The position numbers were made by a program, and so were the translations under genes. The notes beneath the pieces were generated by a model, which was not told the DNA's origin, searched no databases, and worked only from the letters and a program-made list of their open reading frames with translations. A DNA stretch of 58,384 bases from Seminavis robusta (Eukaryota; Bacillariophyta; Bacillariophyceae; Naviculales; Naviculaceae), in assembly GCA_903772945.1 (NCBI GenBank), contig CAICTM010000579.1, positions 1-58,384 of the forward strand. The letters run 5' to 3'. The number at the start of each line of letters is the position of its first letter. The stretch's first letter is position 1. Shown in pieces: positions 26,677-36,982 of this stretch.

Positions 26677-28353
26677 CATTGCATTGCAGCAGTGCAGTGC
26701 ACAACATCATCAAGGATCATTCTTTTACATCAAACAGGGGACCAGGAAGAAGAAAGATGGCTTTTGATCAACTTTTTACGTACGTACATGCTCACGAAGG
26801 CGCATAATACATTACTACAACAAACAACAACCACCAACCAACCAACTAAATCACAACAAAGCAACAAAAAGCAACTTACATATGCCAAACCAAACCGGGA
26901 AACAAAAACAAAAAAAGCAACCAACACAACCAATCAAAGAAAGATCAATCAAACAGGGGATTTTTGCACACTACCTGCCGCCAAACAACAAGAGTGGGAA
27001 TAGTGAATCAATGGGTATCAACCTAGCTACCGACCTCTCAGATTAGATTCGATTCCCACGCCCATCATCCCTTTCACGCATGCTACGCTTTCCACTAGCT
27101 AGGTGCTACCCACCTGGCGCCAGTACGAAGCCTACCTTTCTAGCTACGGTAGTGCGTAAGATAACCTCCAGTAATAGCAGACGACTTGCTACATTTCGGC
27201 TATGGAAGAGCCATGACAGGATGTAGCTACTACCAGCTAGCTAGTAGAGACATGAGCCCCAGCAGTATCGTACAATACTGTTGAGGCTTCCTGTGTTCAG
27301 GTGGGCACCAGGTGTGCTGGCTAGAGTAGCTAGCTAGCTAGAGCGAATACCCACTTGGCTCTGTGTCAAGCAAAACCGTCTTTGATTGGTAGAAAGAATT
27401 CTGAAATAGCATTCTGGTTCCTGTCAACCTCACCGCGATCTCTGGATTCGATTCTAATAATAAGCGTTCGTTGGAGGAAACCTGGAACCTGGAAGCCTTT
27501 TGGAATAGATTTGGGCATCCGTGGAACCATGCTACTATTCATGCCGTCTGTGGAATCAGCAGTGATTGGCGGAACGGTGATGGATGAATCCACAGCCCAT
27601 CATCACTTCAACTTGCGGGCTTTGATGACCGCGAAATTCACTTCGTGCGTCAGCGAAATGGACTGGGCTCGAGTCGAGTGGCTCGACTCGAGTCTCAGTC
27701 ACTCCGTGACTCAGGCAGGAACAGCTCTCAGGACTGATTAGTTAGTTAATCGACTCGACTCGACTAAGTCGACTCAACTCCTAGAGATATAAGGCATCGT
27801 AAGCTGTACAGTAGACTACTAGTTGCGTAAAAGTATATCCCTGAACTGAGAGAAATACTGAGAGCCTGTACGAGTAGTAGTGGATCCTACAGGAGGTATC
27901 CATCCTATCGATCGAGGTATACCAACACCACCAACACCTGGTGTACGCTGGTTGATCAGTTCGTTTATACCACTGAGGAGGTCACGTCCTCGACCGTAAG
28001 AAAAATGAGGCACGCACCTCTACTACTCACTGTTAAGATAACGTCGTTCGCACCTCTATTATCTCAAAAACGCACAAGTCCTCGAAATCGCTAGCTAGCT
28101 ACCAGCCAGTACGTTCGAAAAAGCACAAGTCCACGGAAACGACGCAAGCACAAGCAAGTCCACGAAAACGAAAAGCCACAATCCACAAAAATCCACAAGT
28201 CCTCATGTAACAGACTCACTATAAGGCATGGCTACCATGCTGATTAAACTAAGGTCAACTTTACTGAGCACGAACAATACAAAGATCCTCATGCAGACTG
28301 CCCATAATGGCATCCTGCTTGATGGCAGCAGTAATATTCAAAACACTTCCTTT
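26677..28353. other. About 1.7 kb without a recognisable gene
   Basis: It begins with an A-rich 3' flank (26810-26960). Many CTAGCTAG strings occur (27235-27350). At 27668-27692 CTCGAGTCGAG-tgg-CTCGACTCGAG forms a perfect 11-bp hairpin, followed by more GACTC motifs to 27780. From 28065 to 28205 the string CACAAGTCC recurs at least three times. A short minus-strand coding-like run abuts the Gypsy LTR (28255-28353) but has no family. Confidence 0.5.
27668..27692. repeat. Perfect 11-bp stem, 3-nt loop hairpin
   Basis: CTCGAGTCGAG at 27668-27678 and CTCGACTCGAG at 27682-27692 are exact reverse complements separated by TGG. It lies in a GACTC-rich tract and may be a product of simple-repeat turnover. 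Confidence 0.75.
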
Positions 28354-28781
28354 TGCACTACGCTAAAAGCTAGTATAAAGATCTTTCGAGTGTTTTGAGT
28401 TTGAGAGAATGAAAGTTATGAGAGAGATTAGAAAGCTATGAAAACTAATCAACGAGAGAGATCATCATCAAGGGATCGTAGATCTGGCCTCCCGCGGGAG
28501 ACTATAAAGTGTGATAGAGTAGGTTGCGGTAGTAATCCTACGTCTCTCCACGATCCTAAAACGGAACGCGTGGAAGGTTTGTCTAGCCTGGATCTAGTAG
28601 CGTGGAAGTACTCCACGCTGGCTAAATATCTAGAGCGATGTTTCATCATCAACCTAGTATGACTAGAGCGGTCATTGAGAACCCTGTCTCAAATGACTAT
28701 TCACGAGAGACTCAGTCATGAGTCGAACTCAAACCCTATCTAGGATCGAGTCGCGAATAAGGCTAAGAGCCGTGTATTGCA
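28354..28781 (-). repeat. Gypsy LTR (3' LTR of the element)
   Basis: 428 bp, starting TGCACTACGC and ending GTGTATTGCA on the plus strand. It is about 98% identical to 32488-32915. Confidence 0.93.
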
Positions 28782-28791
28782 TTCGCCCCCT
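28782..28791 (-). other. Probable polypurine tract
   Basis: On the minus strand the ten bases just inside the 3' LTR read AGGGGGCGAA, the expected place and make-up of the plus-strand primer. Confidence 0.6.
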
Positions 28792-28914
28792 AAAAGGGTC
28801 ACAGAAGGCGCGACAGCAGTCGGACAAGGAGAACATATGATTTAAAGTGCGGGGCACTCTCATGAGATTTGGATGTAGACATGTGCATCGCACGATGGCA
28901 ATCCTACAAGGGGA

Positions 28915-29910
28915 TCAGGCCTTGTATGGGTGTATATACCTTATGTTCCAAGTCTGGTAGACTGTGCCGCCATTGGCGGTAGCATGTCGGAGCCGTACAG
29001 TGCCATTGTCATTGACTCGGTCTATAGTGTAAGGACCTTTGTACTTTGGCTGACCGTACTTGCGGTGCTGATACTGTTGAATCATCACGGTATCGTTGAC
29101 ATTGTATTGATGAGGGACACGCGTCGCGTTTTCCCTATCGTTGTTTTGTTGGATTAGTCGTTGGCGACGTTCCTTAATGTACTTCCAGTTGGCTTCGAAC
29201 CGGACGTTGTGAATCGCGTCACGATTGAACACGAGCTGTGCGGGCGTTGCGCGCAAGGTGGTATGAATCGTGGCATTCATTGCAAAGCGAACCGCCGTGA
29301 GGACTCCATCCCAGGATCCATTCACGAGGTCGTCTTGGCACTTGATGTTTTGAACAGCGATCAAGTTACGTATGGTTTGATGAGCACGCTCGACCATAGA
29401 GTTGGCTTGAGGGTTACGCGTAGTGATGAACTTGCGACGAAGTCCATATTCATCCCGGAGTGTCTTTTCGACCTCTGCGCGGAACTCGCGTCCTCTATCC
29501 ATGATAACCTCAGCAGGCCATGGATACCGAGTAAGCCACGTTTGTTCTAGGACGATGGCTACTTCGTCTGCTGCCTTGGAGCAGATCTCTGCAATCTCGA
29601 ACCATCCGGTTACGGGATCAATCATTGTCAAGCAATGAAGTGTGCAGGAATTCTTTTTCTTAGGATCCCCGACGTTGTAAGACCTATCAGGTCAATACAT
29701 AGTCTTTCCCAAGGGATCTCTCGCAAGTCTTGGGAGGCATCAATCCCAGCTTACGCGTCTTGGGTTTGTTCATCTGGCAGCTTTGGCAACGCTGACATAC
29801 GGCTGCACAGTCTGCGCAGCCTTTCCGGTGTAGTGTTGGCTGATGTTAGTTCGTGCGATTCTCGCAGGATGCATCAGCACACCATGGTACCATTCAACTA
29901 GCTTCTTCTG
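28915..29910 (-). pseudogene. Gypsy integrase
   Basis: The intact part (29631-28915, 238 residues) is the catalytic core and C-terminal part of a retroviral-type integrase. It has 'MIDPVTGWFEIAEI', 'EVIMDRGREFRAEVEK', 'TRNPQANSMVERAHQTIRNL' (the D..D..E frame) and an SH3-like end with 'NDTVMIQQYQHRKYGQPKYK' and 'GPYTIDRVNDNGTVRL'. Upstream, in shifted frames to about 29910, the zinc-binding HHCC head is visible ('VEWYHGVLMHP' and then 'CQRCQSCQMNKPKTRKLGL'). At least one frameshift and stop separate head from core, so the protein would not be made whole. The catalytic core itself looks undamaged. Confidence 0.88.
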
Positions 29911-29959
29911 CATAGTTTTAGGTACGACGATTTCGTCCTTAACTACTAAGTCGTAGGAC

Positions 29960-31300
29960 TTATCCCCTCTGGGGAAAGATTGCTTCTTGAGTCGTTTGGC
30001 TTGTCCCTGAGAGCTTCTTGATATCGTTGTGTCTTTCTGACGATGTTCGATCTCGGGGAACGAGAGAGGGAACCGCTAGGGAAGTCTCTTCGTCTGCAGC
30101 CATGAGTTCACGATCTCGCTGGCGTCCACTGTTCTGAAGAACCGTCGTTGTTGGAGATGTTAAGTCTCGACAACGCATCAGCGACGATGTTCTGTTCGCC
30201 CTTGATGTACCGTAGTTCAGGCCGTATTCTTCCAGAAAAAGGCGCCATCGCATATACGCGATCGGTATTGAAGTTTTACATGTAAATTTTTGTGGTCCGT
30301 ATGTACAGATCTTCTGTCCTAGAAGAATTTACGGAACTCTTTAGAGTTTCTACGATACTGAAAGTTCTTCTCGGTAACTGTGTAACGTGTCTGAGCAGGG
30401 TTAGCTTCCTGCTGTAGAACGCGATGGTTTTCCCTTCTGGGAAATTACCGCACCTAGTTGAGTATCACTCGCATCCGTGTGGATAACGAATGTATCGTTG
30501 AAGTCAGGGTAGGCGAGCAAGGTTTCTTTGCTGATGATCTTCTTCATCTGGCTAAAGGCCTTGTCGTGTTCGGCTTCCCATTTCCACTTCGTTGTTTTGG
30601 AAGTCAACGAAGGAGTGGGCCAGTACATGGATCGTCTAATCCACATGTCCGATAGTAGTTCACTAGTCCAATGAATCTACGGGTTCTTCCTGTTGGTAGG
30701 AGGAGCGATATTCTGTATCGCGTCTATTTTCTTGTTTATAGGTTGGATCCCTTCCGAGTATCCAGTAACCTAGGTATCAAGTCTCCTCTTGCGAAGAAGG
30801 ACTTGTAGCATTGATCTTAGTCCCGTTCTCGAAGCCTTCGGAGACTTCATCCAACTTTCAACGTGATCGCTAGATCCCGTTAGTTAGGATGAGTAGATCA
30901 TCAATGTATGCCAGGACGTATTAGGTGTGCATTAGTGTTCCCATCTTCTCTTGGAAGATGTCGGGACTATTACATAGCCCCATTGGCAACCTCTGGTACT
31001 CGTACTTTCCCACGGGAGTACGATGGTCAGAGTTGCTTCGAGTGAGGTGACAGCTCGATGTGATAGTATCATGTTCAGGTCTAGACTAGTAGCGTACTTG
31101 AATCCTCTGTTCAAGAGCATGTCCTGTATTTTTGGGTAGGATAAGGCTTCCGCTTAACTCTTTGTTCAGTTCCCGGAAATCAGAGATGAATCGTACAGAT
31201 CCGTCTTTCTTGGGAATGAGAAAGTTGGTGCCGCCCACTCGGAACGGTTTACTTTCTTGAGACTCCTGCCTCGCAGAGACGTTCAACCCATCTTAAGAGT
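29960..31300 (-). pseudogene. Gypsy reverse transcriptase and RNase H, frame-broken
   Basis: Pieces on the minus strand include the RT start 'GGTNFLIPKKDGSVRFISDF' with 'RELNKEL' (31240-31140) and the 'KYATSLDLNM' region (31100-31060). Then come 'DTFVIHTDASDTQLGAVISQ' (30510-30430), the RNase H start, and 'MRWRLFLEEYGL' followed by 'SLMRCRDLTS' (30253-30150), which resembles the family's 'RWRLFLEEYGPE...VADALSRL'. Frames change at least four times, and the YxDD box cannot be read intact. This part is dead, unlike the nearly intact integrase core. Confidence 0.82.
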
Positions 31301-31597
31301 TTGGTATGGACCCGTGGAATAGGGTAAGCCCTTGCATGATAGGGTTTAGCATCAGGGAGAAGTTCTACTTCGTAGTCGTCCATCTGCCACTTTCCAAAGT
31401 ACCATCGAATAGGTCAGAGTACTTCGTCAGTAAGGATGAAGTGTTCCTTCTCTCTTCCGTTTTAACTGATCTTGACTTTGGCAAACCTGCCTTAAGTCAG
31501 CTTGTTCTATTTCGCATCAAGAATCTTCTTGAGACGACCTGCACTGTCATCAACAGCGGAGGATCAGGAATGAAAAGTTTTCTTCTTCATGGTGTCG

Positions 31598-31935
31598 CTA
31601 TCTTTCATAGGAATAGATGCGCCGTCCATTCCACTGACATGGTGTGAAATCGAACTTGAAACCTAAGTCAGAGAGAATATCTCGACCTATGATCATGTCA
31701 TACGCCCCCAAGCTCTTGGTGACGTGTAAGTCCCACTCGATAATTCTATCTTCGTGGAATTCAGGAATCATGAATGCACCTTTGCACTTCGTGCTGGTGT
31801 TTAATTCTCCTGCAGTGTGATAGTCCACATCGTTTGGACGCCCCCAAGATCCTTCATGCGTAATTTCTTAGCATGAGGTTGAGCAATCAAGGTTCCGGAT
31901 GCTCCTGTATCCAGCAAGCAACGGAGTGTAACGGG
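31598..31935 (-). pseudogene. Gypsy aspartic protease
   Basis: At 31925-31890 the minus strand reads 'CLLDTGASGTLIAQPHAKKL', with the D-T-G-A active site of retropepsins. After a frame change, 31828-31598 gives the C-terminal half with 'AYDMIIGRDILSDLGFKFDF', the family's ILGRD-type hydrophobic-Gly motif. The order fits the Gypsy layout, upstream of RT. Confidence 0.8.
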
Positions 31936-32207
31936 TTTTGGTTTCCCTTTTCTCGCTTGTTAAATCTAACATAAACGATGGGTTTGAGGTCTCTTGTCTG
32001 CGACGTTTACGAGGTGGTTGCCACGGACGAGGTTACAATGCTATAGATCATCAGAGTCTAGTTGAGCAGCTTCTAGGCAATCATCTAATTTGCCGTAGAG
32101 TTCATCAGTTGCAAACAATTCTTGTTACTAGTTAGTGAGATATCTTCATCACTTTGGTATGAGAAATCGGAACAGGGTTCCGTTGAGTCATCATCCTGGC
32201 CTAATCC

Positions 32208-32492
32208 TCAGATAGAGATTTCTCCATCCAAGTGATTGAAATTGATAGAGGAGTTGTCCTCATTGTCAGAGTCTTCTGATTTGCGCTTGGCAACATGGTT
32301 GCGAAGTTTGCAAGTGGTGGCACGAGTATCGTCGATCTCGTGTTCTTCGTCATTGTCGACGAGAGGAAGAATGGGTTTGTCACGCAACTGTTTCTCAAAG
32401 TTGCGGAACGCATGCTTTCCTTGAGCCATCTTCATGGTGAAGGAATAGGTTGAGGGTAGCTGAAAGCTATTGTGTTTGTTAACAAAATGCAC
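32208..32492 (-). pseudogene. Short gag-side ORF of the Gypsy element
   Basis: A 94-codon frame starts a few bases inside the 5' LTR (internal ATG at 32433). It is charged and has no recognisable capsid or zinc knuckle. Its place just after the 5' LTR suggests the start of gag; most of gag seems deleted. Confidence 0.45.
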
Positions 32493-32915
32493 TACGCTAA
32501 AAGCTAGTGTAAAGATCTTTCGAGTGTTTTGAGTTTGAGAGAATGAAAGTTATGAGAGAGATTAGAAAGCTATGAAAACTAATCAACGAGAGAGATCATC
32601 ATCAAGGGATCGTAGATCTGTCTTCCCGCGGGAGACTGTAAAGTGTGATAGAGTAGGTTGTGGTAGTACTCCTACGTCTCTCCACGATCCTAAAACGGAA
32701 CGCGTGGAAGGTCTGTCTAGCCTGGATCTAGTAGCGTGGGAGTACTCCACGCTGGCTAAATATCTAGAGCGATGTTTCATCATCAACCTAGTATGACTAG
32801 CGCGGTCATTGAGAACCCTGTCTCAAATGACTATTCACGAGAGACTCAGTCATGAGTCGAACTCAAACCCTATCTAGGATCGAGTCGCGAATAAGGCTAA
32901 GAGCCGTGTATTGCA
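32488..32915 (-). repeat. Gypsy LTR (5' LTR of the element)
   Basis: 428 bp, same ends and about 98% identity to 28354-28781. Its right end directly abuts the piggyBac-like coding fragment. Confidence 0.93.
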
Positions 32916-33598
32916 CTACATGCGGCTCCATGGCTGCGGGACCACCTTGCTTGCGTTGGAGATGGCGACAACTCGATCCATCACCTGAAGCTGCTCCAAA
33001 GCGCATTCAAGTCAATATTCCCCAGCCAAGTGCATGTGCTACATACTACTCTGCATGTGGAAAGATTGACCAACACAACAGGACAAGGCAACAAGCTGTG
33101 GCACTGGAAAGGAAGGTCCAAACCAAGATCTGGGATAGGAGAGTCAATCTCTCCATCTTCAGCATGTGCATTGTTGATGCTTTTGGTTTGGCAAATGGTT
33201 GTCAAGGCAATGAGTGGACACCACGCAACTTTGTGGAGGTGCTCTCAGAGCAGCTCATTGACAACACTTTTGAAGAAAGATCTCTCCGTCGTCGTGCTCA
33301 AAGATCAGAACAAGCCCATGGCACCCTCTTGCGAGGCCCACCAACCCTTGCATCCTGCTACCATCTCACTTCCACCACTCCTTCAAAGAAAAGGAAGAGA
33401 GCCAATGCCAATCACACATTTCAAGGCAAGTGCTTGGAATGTGGCAAGTCGTCTACCACATGCTGCAGGGCCTGTCAGTGGCGCTATCCAGATCCAAAGG
33501 ATAAACAGTTTTGGATTTGCGAGAGGAATGGCAAGGCATGCATGGGGCGCCACATCCTCAAAGAACATCCTGATCTTAACTCGAAGAAGACAAGCTGA
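32916..33598 (+). pseudogene. piggyBac-like transposase, C-terminal fragment
   Basis: The frame continues from inside the LTR, but recognisable protein starts at the LTR border: 'CTTCGSMAAGPPCLRWRWRQ'. It then shows the piggyBac transposase end of the catalytic domain, 'YYSACGKIDQHNRTRQQAVA', 'WDRRVNLSIFSMCIVDAFGL' and 'VEVLSEQLIDNTFEERS'. It closes with the Cys-rich C-terminal finger 'CLECGKSSTTCCRAC' and 'ICERNGKACMGRHILKEHPD'. The N-terminal domain and the first catalytic Asp residues are absent and are not found left of the Gypsy element either. The fragment is therefore a truncated relic joined to the Gypsy LTR, by insertion plus deletion or by recombination. Its own frame is undamaged over 227 codons. 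Confidence 0.85.
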
Positions 33599-33946
33599 GA
33601 CTTGCCGCTGTTGGTGGCTTCGAGTTGGCCTGTTGTTGAGTCTTTTGAATGGTACGTTGCTTGTTGTTGTTGTTGTTCTCTGTATACATTGGCGATAGGT
33701 ATCCGTTTGACTTACTTGCTTCTTGTTCTAAGAAACAGAAAAGTGAGAATTCGCGAATTCGCGTTCAAACCTACATGTCGGTGGTACAGAAAGTAGCCGT
33801 TGGAGTTACATAATGCAAAATTGTTTGAATTGTTCTATTTTCCTTCGTGCTTTTTACAGGTCAGTAGTACTATGGCGACTGTGTGACATTATGTAACCAT
33901 TTTCGGTGGTTACGTAACGTTTTTCGGAGGGAAGATAGACACTAGT
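33599..33946. other. No gene seen
   Basis: Short spacer between the piggyBac fragment and the inverted-repeat element. A GTT/TTG simple tract occurs near 33663. Confidence 0.5.
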
Positions 33947-34643
33947 CAGGGTTCGCTAACCTGATAGATTTGAGGAATAGGTTACTAACCTATACACTAA
34001 CCTGGTAGAAAATTGCACTAGGTTAGTGTATAGGTTACTAACCTGATAGAACTTTTGTAGTAGGTTAGTGTATAGGTTAGTGTCAGGTATTTATCAGGTA
34101 ACCTGTAGGTTACCTGATAAAGTAACCTGGTATTGTCATAGTAAGTTACCTGTTACTGTATATAAGGTGTTTTGCCTTGTTAGTTAGTTAGATGATAGTT
34201 GATAGGGTGGTTAGGCATCAGAGATAGTCACCCATGACGACTCGTAGTGCCACCCAAGGGTTAGTCAACTGCAGAATGCGAGGGTGGCTAGGTAACAGAG
34301 ATAGTTACCCTTGACAACTGCAGATTGAGAGGGTGGTTGGATAACAGAGATAGTTACCCTTGACAACTGGAAGGCGTGGGTCTTCAGTGGTAGTGCCACC
34401 CAAGGGTTAATCTACTGCGGAATGAGGAAAATGGCCCCAAAAACGGTGAAAAGTAACCTGATAGAAAACCTGGTAAGTAACCGGTACACTAACCTGATAC
34501 AAGATCGTATTAGGTTAGTGTATCGGTTACTAACCTGATAGAATTTTTTTAACAGGTTAGTGTAAAGGTTACTTTATCAGGTTCCGGTTACCGGTTCTTT
34601 TGGAAGTAACCGGTAACCTAATATATCAGGTTAGCGAACCCTG
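33947..34643. mobile_element. Non-autonomous DNA element with 20-bp perfect terminal inverted repeats
   Basis: CAGGGTTCGCTAACCTGATA at 33947-33966 is matched by its exact reverse complement at 34624-34643. Inside each end the motif TAACCTGATAGA or its complement is repeated many times in both orientations. The centre (34200-34430) holds a set of repeats of about 60 bp with GGGTGGTTRG (R = A/G) and 'AACAGAGATAGTTACCCTTG'. There is no coding sequence. The CAGGG end resembles hAT elements. The flanking 8-mers ACACTAGT and CTTCTAGT share their last five bases, a possible decayed 8-bp target duplication. Confidence 0.85.
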
Positions 34644-34880
34644 CTTCTAGTAGACGATTCTACACTGTATGCCCATGGACCAGCTGTTCCGAGGCAGATC
34701 TGTTCCATGCAGGTTGGAAAGCTAGAAAGACGTCATAGACCGCACAATGGAACGATTGAATCGAATCTTCATTTGCTCAAGTTATAATGCACTATCATAT
34801 GGCTATCAGCAGGTCATGGCAATAGCAAGGTAGCTAGGAGTCCGTGATGTGGGTTGCATGATGCTAGATTACAAAAAGTA

Positions 34881-35011
34881 CTACGAGGTTCCTTGAAGGG
34901 TAATGACAATCGGTCGAGTGTGTCCACCACCCCAACCACCTGTATCTGGATGCTCATTCAAGTAAATGCGGGGCCTTGCAAAGTTCCTAGAGCTCACCAT
35001 CCACTTTTGAT
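34881..35011 (-). pseudogene. Pseudo-exon: decayed copy of the YjbQ last exon
   Basis: On the minus strand an AG acceptor is followed by ATCAAAAGTGG..., aligned with the real last exon's ATCAAAAATGG.... A TGA interrupts the '[11 protein letters not shown]' region and a frameshift follows. After the shift the end still reads '[16 protein letters not shown]' and '...TLQGTS' plus stop. Copies of the other exons are not seen. Confidence 0.85.
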
Positions 35012-36472
35012 CTACAATTCATACCGACCAACAGAGGGAGTACCGTACCAGCGTACCAGGTTCGAGGTCAGTCTGTATTCAAATCATAGTGTAAAAGACT
35101 TTCAAAACCACCATTGTCGGCCTGTTGGACTAACAAGAGTCAAGACAGGGTGTGAGATTCAAGTGCCAGAAATCACTGCAGCAAACGAGCCAACGACCAT
35201 CGCATGCCATATCCTCCAAAGACCGACAACATGACAATTCCAGTTTGGTTCCTTAGATGCCATCAGGATCTTGAACAAAGACCGGAGGTCGTAAATGCAC
35301 CGGCAAAGGGGATTGGTAATCGAAGAACGTATGTACCATCAGAGTCCGGAGTGGTATGCTTTCTCCACACCGTGCATTGCATCGGATCAGAGTCGGAATC
35401 GCACAATCTTCACTGGTACAAGTCGCTACATCTTCTTTCCAACGTGATCTCACCAGGTGCACGATTTAGCTCTCACACAATGCCATCATCAGTCTGTTGG
35501 ACAAGTAAGTGAGAACAATGGCCAGGTAGATGTGAGATGGACGGATGCATGCATGGAGAATCAAAAGCCATAAAACAAACACAAAATCGACACCCAAGAC
35601 ACACTCAGTAATCATTTTGTACTTGTTTCCTCACATACAGTCAGGTCTAAGGCTAAATAAAAGGTCTTCATCTGTGTCAGCGTTGCGCGGCATGTACCGG
35701 TATGTACCATCAGAGTGTGTAACAACTTTGTATCTTCATTACCAATGCATCGCGTTGGATCAGCTAATGAGATAGATTCGAGTCTTCATCAGTACATATC
35801 ACGGTTCCAAACACAGCTATCTTCGTTAGTCCCTGTGCATCCGGTACCAACGTGGGCTCACGCGTTTGCTTACCGTACGACTTCATCTGGGTAGCTAGGA
35901 CCCTTGGCATCTTGCTCTTCATATTGTCATGGTGTTGATGGAGCTGTCAAGCAAGAAGTGAGATGACGCTGGCAGTGGTATTGATGGTCCTCGTTTATCT
36001 CGATTTTGACGGAAGGCGATCCTTCATCCGGACGGAGGCCAGTAGGCTGACACAAAACAATGATGATGTGATCGTCGCTTTAAAATTCGTCCTGTTCCTT
36101 CGACATGGAGCGGAGATTGGCTTGCTTGTGCGGAAAGTACTACGAAGCTAATTACCTGTGGCTAGTACACGACCCCTTGGGCTCACGAGCACAAAGCAAG
36201 GCCAGGGCGTGAAATTCACGTTCCAGATGGGACCCAAGACACAAAACTTCCAAAGCAATGCGGCGCAGCCAGCAACGAAGTCAAGCAAAACGCTACGACC
36301 CTCTCAGGTTGGAATAATCAGCAACTCCTGTGTAGTGTGTAGTTTGGTTCGTCACCTGGAAGTCAGGTCTTGAACGAGTCTGGAGGTCCCTCCTGAATGT
36401 CTGGTGTGCAGCAAGCAAGTTGGTAGAACCAGGTATTGTACCGTCAGATAGAGTGATCAATGTTCTCTTCAA

Positions 36473-36542
36473 TGCATTGCATTGCATTGCATTGCATTGC
36501 ATTGCATTGCATTGCATTGCATTGCATTGCATTGCATTGCAT
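36473..36542. repeat. (TGCAT)14 microsatellite
   Basis: Fourteen uninterrupted TGCAT units, 70 bp. Open frames across it (repeats of MQCNA) are an artefact of the repeat. Confidence 0.97.
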
Positions 36543-36982
36543 CCCGATGAGGTGTAGAAGTACAGCTTCATTCTTCACTAGTACAACTTGCTTGGGTGGG
36601 GCCAGCATCAAAGGTCAAGCTCAAATCAACCATTTGCATCTACCGGTACAGACCTACAGATAATCAATGTAATCATCCTCGATCTGCCTCCAGTAGCGCT
36701 CATGCTCTTCTTTCGCTTCGAGCTCATTCTCTTCTGCCGGTTCAGAATCCTACAAAAGTGAGGCTATCCAAGCCCATCCCCGCTTGATTTGGCGGAAGCA
36801 AACGGAGACAGATCTATGCATATTGGCAAGACGTCAGAGACGGACCAATGGAACAATTGAATCTATTTTTTCATTTGCACAAGTTATTGTATACTATCCT
36901 ATGGCTATCAGCTTGGTCCTGGCAACAGCAGGTAGCGATGAGTCCGTGATGTGGGTTGCATGATGCGAAATTACTACTCCAA

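Larger units (their letters stand above)
28354..32915 (-). mobile_element. Ty3/Gypsy LTR retrotransposon, complete in outline but decayed
   Basis: Two directly repeated 428-bp LTRs bound a 3.7-kb interior read on the minus strand in the order gag, protease, RT, RNase H, integrase, which defines the Gypsy class. The LTR ends are TGCACTAC...GTATTGCA. I count about nine differences between the two LTRs (about 2%), so the insertion is fairly recent. The interior is short and frame-broken. The five bases flanking each side (ccttt / ctaca) do not form a target-site duplication. Confidence 0.93.
34644..36982. other. Gene-free stretch with a decayed duplicate of the YjbQ gene end
   Basis: About 34695-35060 is a diverged copy of 36808-37160 (3' flank, last exon and part of the last intron of the YjbQ-family gene). 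The rest shows no gene. A TGCAT pentanucleotide repeat lies at 36473-36542. Confidence 0.6.

Noticed and set aside
36473..36542. CRISPR-like or satellite array
   Set aside because: It is a simple pentanucleotide repeat without spacers; no CRISPR array is present anywhere in the window.
36293..36663. Frames with MQCNA or LHCIA repeats
   Set aside because: They are produced solely by the TGCAT microsatellite.
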